From: DASPWW01 sp963803425
GTDB lineage: Bacteria > Actinomycetota > Thermoleophilia > Solirubrobacterales > 70-9
Length of the DNA: 64,000 nucleotides
Direction: 5' to 3'
Assembly (NCBI GenBank): GCA_963803425.1
Contig: CAWDMA010000001.1
Coordinates: 1,302,001 to 1,366,000, forward strand
This document shows, piece by piece, positions 1 through 9,012 of the stretch; the first letter of the stretch is position 1, and every line of letters starts with the position of its first letter. The notes beneath the pieces are model-generated. The model saw only the letters and a program-made list of their open reading frames with translations, was not told the origin of the DNA and made no database searches. A program made the translations under genes and the position numbers.

Positions 1-399
1 AGGCTGACGGAGTCCGTCGCCGAGACGCTGTATGCGGAGGCCGACCGGTGGTGGAGCGGGAGCCGGGGCCGCGAGGACATCCGCCCCACGGTGGCGGCGA
101 TGCTAGGCACGTGGCAGGAGCACGTCAGCGTGCTGCGCGCCGTCGTCGAGGCGTCCACGTACGACGCCGAGATCGGCGAGTACTGGCGCGGGCTCGTGCA
201 GCGCTTCGTCGACGAGACCGAGCGACGCCTGGTCGAGGAGGGCGAGGAGCCGCAGGCGGGTGCGGCGAAGGCGTTCGTGCTGTCCTGGATGATGGCTCAC
301 TCCTGCTACCAGCAGGCCGTCCGCGGGGCGTCGCTCCGGGACGATGCGTTCCGGGATGCACTCGTGCAGACGATGGAACGCAGCATCTACAACCCCTGA
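1..399 (+). CDS. TetR-family regulator, C-terminal part (cut by window start)
   Basis: The frame is open from base 1 to the TGA at 397-399 (132 residues seen), so the start and the DNA-binding domain lie outside the window. What remains is the all-helical ligand-binding/dimerisation half. The stretch 'W-EH--VLRA--EAS-YDAEIGEYWR' followed by 'RFVDETERRL' resembles the C-terminal domain of EthR-like TetR repressors. Ligand and targets cannot be inferred. A hairpin repeat copy follows the stop codon. Confidence 0.6.
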   Translation, partial: RLTESVAETLYAEADRWWSGSRGREDIRPTVAAMLGTWQEHVSVLRAVVEASTYDAEIGEYWRGLVQRFVDETERRLVEEGEEPQAGAAKAFVLSWMMAHSCYQQAVRGASLRDDAFRDALVQTMERSIYNP

Positions 400-407
400 C
401 ATCAATT

Positions 408-445
408 CCGCTCGCGTGCTCCGCTTCGCGTCCGCGCGCGAGCGG
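408..445 (+). repeat. 38-bp hairpin repeat, copy 1 (intergenic, forward)
   Basis: Arms CCGCTCGCG / CGCGAGCGG are a perfect 9-bp inverted pair around the loop CTCCGCTTCGCGTCCG. The loop-closing pair is G-C. The conserved upstream tag ATCAATT precedes it and GTCGCT follows. It lies between the TetR gene stop and rpmF. Confidence 0.9.
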
Positions 446-494
446 GTCGCTGCAGGGACGGGTGTTTTCGGTTTTCTCCTACCATGCTGTCCGC

Positions 495-716
495 ATGGCG
501 GTTCCGAAGAAGAGGACTTCCTCGGCCCGGCGCGATTCGCGGCGGGCGCACGACGCGCGCAGCGCGCCGCGCCTGAACGAGTGCCCCCAGTGCCACAGCC
601 CCCGGCTCCCGCACCGGGTGTGCCCGGTGTGCGGCACCTACGCGGGGCGCGAGGTCGTCAAGCACGAGATCAGCGAGCCGACGCCGACGGAGCCGGCAGC
701 CCCCGAGGACGAGTAG
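495..716 (+). CDS. rpmF: 50S ribosomal protein L32
   Basis: The product is 73 residues. It starts MAVPKKRTSSAR, the usual L32 beginning, and carries two CxxC pairs (CPQC and CPVC) that form the zinc ribbon. An acidic, proline-rich tail follows the ribbon. It is directly followed by plsX, the common rpmF-plsX pairing that links ribosome assembly with lipid synthesis genes. A -10-like TACCAT ends 9 nt before the ATG, so the message may have almost no leader. Confidence 0.93.
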   Translation: MAVPKKRTSSARRDSRRAHDARSAPRLNECPQCHSPRLPHRVCPVCGTYAGREVVKHEISEPTPTEPAAPEDE

Positions 717-1859
717 ATGGCGCAGGCTCCGAGCGCGCCGGCGGCCACCGCGAGCACCGCTGCGGCCGCCGCGCCGGCGCAGCCCGCGCCCGTCCCGCCC
801 ACAGGGCAGCTGACGATCGCGCTCGACACCTGTGGCGCGGACCAGGGCCCGAGGGTGATGGCGGAGGCCGCGAAGGCGGTCTCCAAGCAGGGGATCCGGG
901 TGCGCGCATTCGGCCGCCGCGCCGACATCGCCCCGCTGGTCGGGATCGAGCGTGTCGAGGTGCGCGCCGCTGAGGAAGCGATCTCGAACGACGAGGAGCC
1001 CGTCCGCGCGGTGCACGAGAAGCCGAGCTCCTCGATCGTGCTGGCGGCGAAGGACGTCGCCGAGGGCCACTCGCACGCGCTCGTCAGCGCCGGATCGACG
1101 GGCGCGGCGCTGGCCGCGTCGGTGTTCTCGATGCGGCGCCTGCGCGGGGTCCACCGCCCCGCGATCGCCGTCCAGCTCCCGCTTCCCGAGCGGCCCTCCG
1201 AGCACGTGCTGCTGCTCGACGCCGGCGCCAACAGCGAGAACCGCCCCCAGCACCTCGTCCAGTTCGCATATCTCGGCTCCGCCTTCAGCGAGGCGGTGCT
1301 CGACGTGGAGCGGCCGCGCGTCGCCCTGCTGTCGGTCGGCGAGGAGTCCAAGAAGGGCACGCAGTCGGTCGTGGCGGCGCACGAGGCGCTCGCCGGGGCG
1401 GACGGGATCGAGTTCATCGGAAACGTCGAGGGGCGGGATCTGGCCGAGGGCGCCGCCGACGTGGTCGTCACCGACGGCTTCACCGGCAACGTCGCCCTGA
1501 AGACGATGGAGGGGACGGCGAATGCAGTCGGCGGGGCCGTTCGCGGCGCCGCCCGCTCCGGCGTCTTCTCGGCGCTCGGGGGGCTGCTCATGTACCGCTC
1601 CCTGAAACGGCTCCGCCGGGACCTCAACCCGGACACGACCGGCGGCGCGATCCTGCTGGGGCTGCGCGGCGTGACGGTGATCGCCCACGGGAGCTCGGGC
1701 GCGGAGGGGATCGCGAACGCGATCCGGCTGGCCGAGCGCAGCGTCCGGGAGCGGGCCGTGCAGCGCACCGCCGATCTGCTGGAGCGCTCGGGAGCCAGCC
1801 GCGCCGCGGTCCGCGCCAGCCTGGAGCGGGAGAGGTCCTCGGGTGAGGATGACGCGTGA
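717..1859 (+). CDS. plsX: Phosphate acyltransferase PlsX
   Basis: PlsX makes acyl-phosphate from acyl-ACP and phosphate, feeding the PlsY branch of phosphatidic acid synthesis at the membrane. The 380-residue protein has a 30-residue Ala/Pro-rich N-terminal extension. After that comes the family fold with 'IALDTCGADQGP' (normally DxMGGD), 'SAGSTGA', 'LLDAGAN' and 'VVTDGFTGNVALK'. The ATG follows the rpmF stop without a gap. Its 3' end overlaps the start of acpP. Identification rests on motifs, length and gene order. Confidence 0.93.
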   Translation: MAQAPSAPAATASTAAAAAPAQPAPVPPTGQLTIALDTCGADQGPRVMAEAAKAVSKQGIRVRAFGRRADIAPLVGIERVEVRAAEEAISNDEEPVRAVHEKPSSSIVLAAKDVAEGHSHALVSAGSTGAALAASVFSMRRLRGVHRPAIAVQLPLPERPSEHVLLLDAGANSENRPQHLVQFAYLGSAFSEAVLDVERPRVALLSVGEESKKGTQSVVAAHEALAGADGIEFIGNVEGRDLAEGAADVVVTDGFTGNVALKTMEGTANAVGGAVRGAARSGVFSALGGLLMYRSLKRLRRDLNPDTTGGAILLGLRGVTVIAHGSSGAEGIANAIRLAERSVRERAVQRTADLLERSGASRAAVRASLERERSSGEDDA

Positions 1860-2097
1860 TCAGGTCGTCGAGAAGGTGCGCGACCACCTCGCCACCGAGC
1901 TCGGCGCCGATCGAGCCCAGATCCAGGAAGGCACCAACCTCCGCGACGATCTCGACGCCGACTCGCTCGACCTGTACGAGCTCGTGATGGAGCTCGAGGA
2001 CACGTACGGGGTGAAGATGAGCGAGGAGGAGGCTGCCCGGATCGAAACGGTCGGGGCGGCTGTCGACTTCGTGCTCCAGCGCGTCCCGAGTGCGTAG
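1849..2097 (+). CDS. acpP: Acyl carrier protein
   Basis: A small acidic protein of about 82 residues with the phosphopantetheine site 'DADSLDLYELVMELE'; the serine of DSL takes the prosthetic group that carries growing fatty acyl chains. The start is ATG 1849, or an in-frame GTG at 1843; both overlap the end of plsX, so translation is probably coupled. It sits between plsX and rnc, the standard lipid/RNase III arrangement. Confidence 0.93.
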   Translation: MTRDQVVEKVRDHLATELGADRAQIQEGTNLRDDLDADSLDLYELVMELEDTYGVKMSEEEAARIETVGAAVDFVLQRVPSA

Positions 2098-2099
2098 GC

Positions 2100-2777
2100 G
2101 TGCCCGACGTCGAAGCGCTCGCATCCCTGATCGAGGAGCTTCCGGACGAACTGGCGCGGACCGCCGTCACCCACTCGTCCTGGGTCGAGCATCGGTCCCA
2201 GTCCTACGGGAGGCTCGCCTTCCTCGGCGACGCCGTGCTCGGGATCGCGATCGCCGACGAGCTGTTCAGGCGGTTTCCGCGCAGCGACGCGGGGCGCCTC
2301 ACCAAGGTGCACGCGCAGACGGTCAGCGGGCGGGCGTGCGCAGAGGTGGCCGCTGCGCTCGACCTTCCGGCGCGGATCCGGACGGCCGCGCCGGCGCGGG
2401 GCGATGGGATCTCCGCCGACGAGCTGGTCGGCAGCGAGCGCGCGCTCGCGTCCGTGACGGAGGCGATGATCGGGGCGTGCTACCGGCACCACGGGTTCGA
2501 TCCGACCGTGGCCGCGGTCGTGAGCGCGTTCGAGTCGCGGATCGAGCTCGCAAGCGGGACGCTGCTCGACTTCAAGTCCGCGCTCCAGGAGGAGCTGGCG
2601 CGGCGAGGCCTGGTCGTCCTGTACGAGGTCGTCGCCGAGGACGGGCCGCCGCACGACCGCCGCTTCGAGGTGACCGCGATCGTCGCCGGCGAGGTGCTCG
2701 GCCGGGGCGGCGGGCGCAGCAAGAAGGACGCCGAGCAGGCCGCCGCTGCGGAGGCATTGGCGCAGGTTCGGGAGTGA
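2100..2777 (+). CDS. rnc: Ribonuclease III with altered catalytic residues
   Basis: 225 residues with an N-terminal RNase III domain (about 1-145) and a C-terminal double-stranded-RNA-binding domain ending in 'GRSKKDAEQAAAAEAL'. It would cut double-stranded rRNA precursors. The start is GTG 2100, two bases after the acpP stop. Oddity: the signature normally read as LEFLGD is 'RLAFLGD' (Ala40 where the catalytic Glu is expected), and the second site normally LADxxEA is 'LASVTEAM' (Ser118 for Asp). Asp44 and Glu121 are kept. Two of the four metal-binding acids known from E. coli RNase III are therefore missing. Confidence 0.88.
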   Translation: MPDVEALASLIEELPDELARTAVTHSSWVEHRSQSYGRLAFLGDAVLGIAIADELFRRFPRSDAGRLTKVHAQTVSGRACAEVAAALDLPARIRTAAPARGDGISADELVGSERALASVTEAMIGACYRHHGFDPTVAAVVSAFESRIELASGTLLDFKSALQEELARRGLVVLYEVVAEDGPPHDRRFEVTAIVAGEVLGRGGGRSKKDAEQAAAAEALAQVRE

Positions 2778-2778
2778 T

Positions 2779-2811
2779 CGCGGGCGAGCGCAGCGTCGCA
2801 TCCCGCCCGCC
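2779..2811. repeat. Hairpin between rnc and smc, possible diverged repeat copy
   Basis: GCGGGCG is separated by about 17 bases from CGCCCGC. Read in reverse, the loop shares the pattern ATGC-nn-CGCT-n-CGC with the dispersed 38-bp family, but too weakly to count as a copy. It lies just upstream of the smc -10 box and could also act as a terminator for rnc. Confidence 0.35.
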
Positions 2812-2814
2812 TCC

Positions 2815-2820
2815 TATGCT
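2815..2820 (+). promoter_or_regulatory. -10 box of smc (leaderless type)
   Basis: TATGCT ends 6 nt before the smc ATG, which would place the transcription start at or next to the start codon. No Shine-Dalgarno sequence is present. Confidence 0.5.
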
Positions 2821-2826
2821 CAGCCG

Positions 2827-5271
2827 ATGCATTTGAAGTCGATCACGATGAAGGGCTTCAAGTCCTTCCCGGAGCGGACGCGGCTCGTGTTCTCTCCGGG
2901 CGTGAGCGTGATCGTCGGCCCGAACGGATGCGGGAAGTCGAACATCACCGACGCCGTCCTGTGGGCGCTCGGAGAGCAGAGTCCGACCAGCGTCCGCGGC
3001 CAGTCGATGCAGGACATGATCTACGCGGGCGGACAGGGCCAGAGCCGGCGCCGGTTCGCCGAGGTAGAGGTAGTGATAGACAGCGAATCAATGCCGGCCG
3101 CTTCCTCCGCTTCGCGTCCGGGAGCGGCCGGGTCACCGGAGGATCCCGGAATTGGGTTCTCGGAAGTTGCGATCACGCGGAGGTTGGACCGGACGGGAGA
3201 GGGCGAGTACCGGCTGAACGGCGCCCGGTGCCGGCTCGCCGACGTGCTCGAGGTGCTCTCGGACACGAACCTAGGCGGCGAGATGCACTCCGTGATCAGC
3301 CAGGGCAAGGTCGAGGAGGTCGTTCATTCCAAGCCCCGCGACAGGCGCCTGATCGTCGAGGAGGCAGCGGGGCTCGGCAAGCACCGCAAGCGCCGCCGCC
3401 GCGCCCAGCTGAAACTGGAGCGCACCCGCGACAACCTCGACCGCGCGCTGGACGTGGAGCGCGAGGCGCGCACGCACCTGCGGCCGCTGAAGCGGCAGGC
3501 GACCGCGGCCGAGACGCACGCCCGGCTGGAGCGCGAGACGCTCGAGCTGCGCGGCCGGCTCGCGGCCGAGGAGTTGCGCGCCCACGACGCCGATCTCTCC
3601 CGGACCGAGAGCGAGGCGGAGAAGGCGCGCGGCTCCCGGGAGCAGATCGAGGCCCGGCTCGCCGCGGCGAGCAAGCGCCGCGGCGAGATCGAGGAGCGGT
3701 TCGCCCAGCGCGACCGCGAGCGCAAGCTGCTGTGGGGGCGGCTGACGGCGCTGCGCGCGACTCAAGAGCGGCTCAGCGTCCGTGCCGAGGCTCTGACGGC
3801 GCGCTCGAGCGAGCTTGAGCTGGGGCTCGCGCGTCGCCGCGAGGCGCTCGGCGACCTCGCCCTGGAGCTCGCCCCCGATCAGGACGGCGCGGACGGGGAT
3901 CCGATGGAGATCGAGCTGGGCCGGATCGAGCAGGCGCTCGGCGGCGCCACCCGGTCGCTGCTGCGGGCGCGAGCCGGGGAGGGGGAGATGGGCGAGGAGC
4001 TGGCGCGGGTGCGCGAGGGGTCGGAGCGCGGGGCGCGGGCTGCGGCCCGCGCCGAGGCGCTGCTGGGGCGCAGCCGCCAGGACTCGCTGGAGAAGCGGGT
4101 GGCGAGCGAGGAGGAGCTGCTCGAGCCGCTGCGCGCGACCGCCGCGGCGCTCGCCGAGGTCCGCGAGGCCGCCGGGAGCCGGATCGCGCAGCTCGAGAAG
4201 CGGATGCTCGACGACGAGGGCGCCGGCGACGCGGCCGAGCAGCTGCGGGCCTGCTCGCGCGAGGAGTACGCGATCCAGGAGGAGCTTCGCACCGCCGCCG
4301 AGGGCGCCACCGAGGCGCAGATGCGCGCCGGCCACCTCGCGCAGCGCCGCGACGAGGTCGCCCAGGAGGTGGCGCGGATCGGCGCCCGGCTCGGGATCGA
4401 GCTCGACGCGGCGACCGAGCCGATCGGGGAGGCCGAGCGGGCCGAGATCGAGCGCAAGCTGGAGCGGCTGGCCCGCCGCCGTGAGCAGCTCGGACCGGTC
4501 AACCCGCTCGCCGAGCGGGAGTACGAGCAGGCCCGCGAGCGGGTCGCCGAGCTCGAGCACCAGCGCGAGGACCTGGATACGGCGCTGGCCGAGCTGGAGA
4601 AGGTGGTCCGTGAGACCGACCGCAGGATCCAGGCCGACTTCGAGTCGACGTTCGAGGCCACCACGGAGCACTTCTCCGAGCTCGTCGAGCACCTGTTCCC
4701 CGGCGGCCGCGGCCGCCTCCGCCTCGTCGACGTGCCGGCGTCCGAAACCGGCCCGAAACCGGTCCCTGCCGATGGCGAGACGGCCGAAGAGACCGGCGCC
4801 GAGGGTGAAACCCATCCTGCCAGCGACCCGGCCGCGCCCGGACGCGAAGCGGAGGACGCGGCCGGCCATGACCTTGGCGTCGAGATCGAGGTCACCCCGG
4901 CCGGCAAGGCCACCCGGAGGCTGTCGCTGCTCTCGGGCGGCGAGAAGTCGCTGGTCGCGCTCGCCTTCCTGTTCGCGGTCTTCCTCGCCCGCCCGTCGCC
5001 GTTCTACATCCTCGACGAGGTGGAGGCGGCGCTCGATGACGCCAACATCGACCGCTTCCTGCAGCTCGTCCGCAGGTTCGCCGGCCGCGCCCAGTTCGTG
5101 ATCGTCACCCACCAAAAGCGGACGATGGACGCCGCCGACGTCCTGTACGGCGTCAGCATGGGCGAGGGCGGGATCACGAAGGTGATCTCCCGCCGCCTCC
5201 CGGGCGACGCCGACCAGGCGGTGGCCGAGCACGAGGCGGGCCACGGCGCCGAAGCGGTCGAAGCCGCGTAG
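2827..5271 (+). CDS. smc: Short Smc-family chromosome ATPase without a visible hinge
   Basis: The head is clear: Walker A 'GPNGCGKS' at residues 31-38, the ABC signature 'LSLLSGGEKS' near 699-708 and Walker B 'FYILDEVEAALDD' near 725-738. The total is 814 residues, whereas bacterial Smc is usually about 1150-1200. The two coiled-coil strands (about 165-347 and 360-600) meet at a 12-residue Asp/Gly/Pro turn (348-359) instead of the usual globular hinge of 150 or more residues. Two hairpin-repeat copies are translated in frame in head loops (about residues 90-103 and 668-681). The ORF runs without frame breaks and is followed immediately by ftsY. Confidence 0.85.
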   Translation: MHLKSITMKGFKSFPERTRLVFSPGVSVIVGPNGCGKSNITDAVLWALGEQSPTSVRGQSMQDMIYAGGQGQSRRRFAEVEVVIDSESMPAASSASRPGAAGSPEDPGIGFSEVAITRRLDRTGEGEYRLNGARCRLADVLEVLSDTNLGGEMHSVISQGKVEEVVHSKPRDRRLIVEEAAGLGKHRKRRRRAQLKLERTRDNLDRALDVEREARTHLRPLKRQATAAETHARLERETLELRGRLAAEELRAHDADLSRTESEAEKARGSREQIEARLAAASKRRGEIEERFAQRDRERKLLWGRLTALRATQERLSVRAEALTARSSELELGLARRREALGDLALELAPDQDGADGDPMEIELGRIEQALGGATRSLLRARAGEGEMGEELARVREGSERGARAAARAEALLGRSRQDSLEKRVASEEELLEPLRATAAALAEVREAAGSRIAQLEKRMLDDEGAGDAAEQLRACSREEYAIQEELRTAAEGATEAQMRAGHLAQRRDEVAQEVARIGARLGIELDAATEPIGEAERAEIERKLERLARRREQLGPVNPLAEREYEQARERVAELEHQREDLDTALAELEKVVRETDRRIQADFESTFEATTEHFSELVEHLFPGGRGRLRLVDVPASETGPKPVPADGETAEETGAEGETHPASDPAAPGREAEDAAGHDLGVEIEVTPAGKATRRLSLLSGGEKSLVALAFLFAVFLARPSPFYILDEVEAALDDANIDRFLQLVRRFAGRAQFVIVTHQKRTMDAADVLYGVSMGEGGITKVISRRLPGDADQAVAEHEAGHGAEAVEAA
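3094..3131 (+). repeat. 38-bp hairpin repeat, copy 2 (inside smc, forward)
   Basis: Arms CCGGCCGCT / AGCGGCCGG match over 9 bp around the standard loop, with a C-G closing pair. ATCAATG precedes and GTCACC follows. It is translated as PAASSASRPGAAG in a loop of the N-terminal head domain. Confidence 0.92.
4828..4865 (-). repeat. 38-bp hairpin repeat, copy 3 (inside smc, reverse)
   Basis: Perfect 9-bp arms CCGGCCGCG / CGCGGCCGG surround the loop in reverse orientation. Translated from the + strand it reads PAAPGREAEDAAG, within an acidic linker of about 45 residues between two strands of the C-terminal head domain. Confidence 0.92.
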
Positions 5272-6276
5272 ATGCCGCAAGGCTGGACCGAGGCCTTCCG
5301 GCTTCCCGAAGGCCGTCCCGCCGCCCCCGGACGCGAAGCGGAGGACGCGGCCGGCCCTGACGGTGAGCGCCGCGGGGTCTTCCGCCGGCTCCGCGAGAAC
5401 CTCTCGAAGAGCCGCAGGGCGCTCACCGCCGAGCTCAGCGCGAGCATCGGGGATACGCTCGACGCGGAGACCTGGGAGCGGCTCGAGGAGGCGCTGATCC
5501 TCGCCGACGTGGGGGCGCCGACCACCGCCGCGATCGTGGGCAGGCTCGAGGCGGAGGCGGAGGCCGGCGAGGTCGGGCCCGAACGGGTGAGGGACCGGTT
5601 GATCGAGCTGCTGGCCGAGACCGCGGACGCGGACGACGGCCGGATCGACCTCAGGGCCACCCCCGCGGTGGTGATGGTCGTCGGCGTAAACGGGAGCGGG
5701 AAGACGACCTCGATCGGGAAGCTCGCGTGGCACCTGCAGCGCGAGCTCGGGCTGTCGGTCGTGATCGCCGCCGCGGACACGTACCGCGCCGCCGCGATCG
5801 AGCAGCTCGAGAGATGGGCGGAGCGCGCTGGATGCGAGATTGTCAAGGGCGCCGCCGGCGGTGACCCAGGCGCGGTCGCATTCGACGCGATCGGGGCGGC
5901 CCAGTCGCGCGGCGCCGACGTCGTGATCGTCGATACGGCGGGCCGGCTGCACACGCACGGCAACCTGATGCAGGAACTCGCCAAGGTCCGCCGCGTGATC
6001 GCGAAGCGGCTCGACGCGGCCCCGCACGAGACCCTGATCACGATCGACTCGACCACCGGCCAGAACGGCCTGCGGCAGGCGCGCGCGTTCGGAGACGCCG
6101 TCGAGGTCTCGGGGGTCGTGCTGACGAAGCTGGACGGGACCGCGAAGGGCGGGATCGCGCTCGCGATCTCGGCGGAGCTGGGGATTCCCGTGAAGCTGAT
6201 CGGCGCCGGCGAGTCGCTCGAGGACCTGCGCCCGTTCGACGCCCGCGAGTTCGCGGCGGCCCTTCTCGGCGAGTAA
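5272..6276 (+). CDS. ftsY: Signal recognition particle receptor FtsY
   Basis: 334 residues. It is the membrane-side GTPase that receives SRP-bound ribosomes. An N-domain is followed by the GTPase with P-loop 'GVNGSGKTTSIGKLA', 'DTYRAAAIEQL', 'VDTAGR' and 'LTKLDGTAKGG'. The usual acidic N-terminal region is replaced by about 30 residues that contain a translated hairpin-repeat copy (RPAAPGREAEDAAG). The ATG directly follows the smc stop. 'DSTTGQN' stands where DATTGQN is usual, a conservative change. Confidence 0.95.
   Translation: MPQGWTEAFRLPEGRPAAPGREAEDAAGPDGERRGVFRRLRENLSKSRRALTAELSASIGDTLDAETWERLEEALILADVGAPTTAAIVGRLEAEAEAGEVGPERVRDRLIELLAETADADDGRIDLRATPAVVMVVGVNGSGKTTSIGKLAWHLQRELGLSVVIAAADTYRAAAIEQLERWAERAGCEIVKGAAGGDPGAVAFDAIGAAQSRGADVVIVDTAGRLHTHGNLMQELAKVRRVIAKRLDAAPHETLITIDSTTGQNGLRQARAFGDAVEVSGVVLTKLDGTAKGGIALAISAELGIPVKLIGAGESLEDLRPFDAREFAAALLGE
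5317..5354 (-). repeat. 38-bp hairpin repeat, copy 4 (inside ftsY, reverse)
   Basis: The loop is identical to that of copy 3. The arms CCCGCCGCC / CGCGGCCGG are only partly complementary, so this hairpin is weaker. It is translated in the variable N-terminal segment of FtsY. Confidence 0.85.
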
Positions 6277-6298
6277 CGCGCTCTAATCTGGTTCGTTC

Positions 6299-7633
<1,335 letters not shown>

Positions 7634-7659
7634 ACGGCTGTGTAACCTGATCGCCCGCT

Positions 7660-7917
7660 ATGTCAGTGCGAATCAGATTGAGGCGGATGGGCTCGAACAA
7701 GAACCCGCAGTGGCGGGTGGTCGTCGCCGATCGGCGTTCCCCCCGCGACGGGCGCACGATCGAGACGATCGGCCACTACAACCCGCAGACCGATCCCTCG
7801 GTGATCGTGATCGACGAGGAGCGGGCGCGTCACTGGCTCGAGCACGGCGCCCAGCCGTCGCGCACGGCCGCGCAGCTTCTCCGAGCAAAGGGGATCGAGG
7901 CCGCAGGCACGAAATGA
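7660..7917 (+). CDS. rpsP: 30S ribosomal protein S16
   Basis: 85 residues beginning MSVRIRLRRMGSNKNPQWRVVVADRR, with 'IGHYNPQ' as in all S16 proteins. It is an early assembly protein of the small subunit. It heads the conserved rpsP-KH-trmD-rplS series. TAACCT lies 11 nt before the ATG. A hairpin repeat begins 2 nt after the stop codon, in the gap before the KH gene. Confidence 0.95.
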   Translation: MSVRIRLRRMGSNKNPQWRVVVADRRSPRDGRTIETIGHYNPQTDPSVIVIDEERARHWLEHGAQPSRTAAQLLRAKGIEAAGTK

Positions 7918-7919
7918 AG

Positions 7920-7957
7920 CCCGCGAAATGCTCCGCTTCGCGTCCGCTTCCGCGGGG
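7920..7957 (+). repeat. 38-bp hairpin repeat, copy 5 (intergenic, forward)
   Basis: CCCGCG / CGCGGG arms with AA/TT extension surround the standard loop; the loop-closing pair is G-C. It fills almost the whole space between the rpsP stop and the KH gene start. Confidence 0.88.
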
Positions 7958-7971
7958 CCGTGCTCTCTCGA

Positions 7972-8202
7972 ATGCGTGAGCTCGTCGAGTTCCTGGTCCG
8001 GGCCCTGGTCGAGGACCCGGACGCGGTCGGGGTTGAGGAGGTCGAGGAGGCCGGCGACGTCGTGCTCGAGGTGACCGTCGCCGAAGAGGACCTGGGGCGG
8101 GTGATCGGTCGCGGCGGCCGGATCGCTAACGCGCTCCGGGTCGTCGTTCGGGCCGCCGCGAGCAGGGGCGACGCGCGCGTCTTCGTAGAGATCCTGGAGT
8201 GA
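7972..8202 (+). CDS. khpA: KH-domain RNA-binding protein (KhpA type)
   Basis: 76 residues with a single KH fold and the RNA-binding loop 'GRVIGRGGRIANALRVVV'. Proteins of this kind bind many RNAs and pair with KhpB in Gram-positives. The start at ATG 7972 gives the typical MRELVEFLVRALV beginning; a GTG at 7960 would add four residues. Its place between rpsP and trmD is conserved, but the rimM gene that usually follows is missing here. Confidence 0.92.
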   Translation: MRELVEFLVRALVEDPDAVGVEEVEEAGDVVLEVTVAEEDLGRVIGRGGRIANALRVVVRAAASRGDARVFVEILE

Positions 8203-8208
8203 GCCACT

Positions 8209-8246
8209 CCGCCGAAATCCTCCGCTTCGCGTCCGGTTCCGGCGGG
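8209..8246 (+). repeat. 38-bp hairpin repeat, copy 6 (intergenic, forward)
   Basis: CCGCCG / CGGCGG arms with an AA/TT extension surround the standard loop with a C-G closing pair. It occupies the gap between the KH gene and trmD, the place where rimM is normally found. Confidence 0.88.
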
Positions 8247-8255
8247 TAGCGGCAA

Positions 8256-8921
8256 GTGCGACGCCTCGACGTATTCACGCTGTTCCCGCACGCCTTCGAC
8301 TGGTTTCGCTCCCAGCGCCATGTGGACAACGCCGAGCGCGAGGGGCTAGAGCTGCGGTTGGTCGACTACCGCGACTCCACCCCGCTCGGCGCCGGCCAGG
8401 TCGACGACGCGCCCTACGGCGGTGGCGCCGGGATGGTGCTGCGGGTCGACGTCGTCGACGCGGCCCTGCAGGCCGCCTACCCGGAGGGGCTGGCCGCGAA
8501 GCGGATCGTGCTGCTGACGCCGTCGGGACGCGGATTCGACGAGCCGCTCGCCCGCGAGCTCGCCGACGAGCGCGAGCTGGTCCTGCTGTGCGGGCGGTAC
8601 GAGGGCGTCGACGAGCGGGTCCGCGACCATCTCGCCACCGACGCGGTCTCGATCGGCCCGTACGTGATCTCGGGCGGCGAGCTGGCGGCGATGGTGGTCG
8701 CCGACGCCGTCATCCGGAAGCTCCCGGGCTCGCTCGGGGACGCCGACAGCGCGGTCGAGGAGTCGTTCAGCGAGGCGCTCGGGGGCGCGCCCGAGTATCC
8801 GCACTACACCCGCCCGCCGACCTACCGCGGCTGGGGGGTTCCCGACGTGCTCGTGTCCGGTGACCACGAGCGCGTCCGGGAGTGGCGCCTCCAGCGCAGC
8901 AGGGAGCGCGCCGCAGGCTGA
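8256..8921 (+). CDS. trmD: tRNA (guanine-37-N1)-methyltransferase TrmD
   Basis: 221 residues. TrmD methylates G37 next to the anticodon, preventing +1 frameshifting. The SPOUT-fold knot motifs are present: 'LLTPSGRGFDEPLARELA', 'LLCGRYEGVDERVRDH', 'SIGPYVISGGELAAM' and a C-terminal 'YTRPPTYRGWGVPDVLVSGDH'. The start is GTG 8256, just after a hairpin repeat. It is followed 91 bp later by rplS. Confidence 0.96.
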   Translation: MRRLDVFTLFPHAFDWFRSQRHVDNAEREGLELRLVDYRDSTPLGAGQVDDAPYGGGAGMVLRVDVVDAALQAAYPEGLAAKRIVLLTPSGRGFDEPLARELADERELVLLCGRYEGVDERVRDHLATDAVSIGPYVISGGELAAMVVADAVIRKLPGSLGDADSAVEESFSEALGGAPEYPHYTRPPTYRGWGVPDVLVSGDHERVREWRLQRSRERAAG

Positions 8922-9012
8922 GGGGCCGGCGACGGCCTTCCGCTACTATCCGCCGCCGGTCGAGCTACTCCGCGCGGGCCGGATTCCCGCCACATCGAAC
9001 GACCACGAGGTC

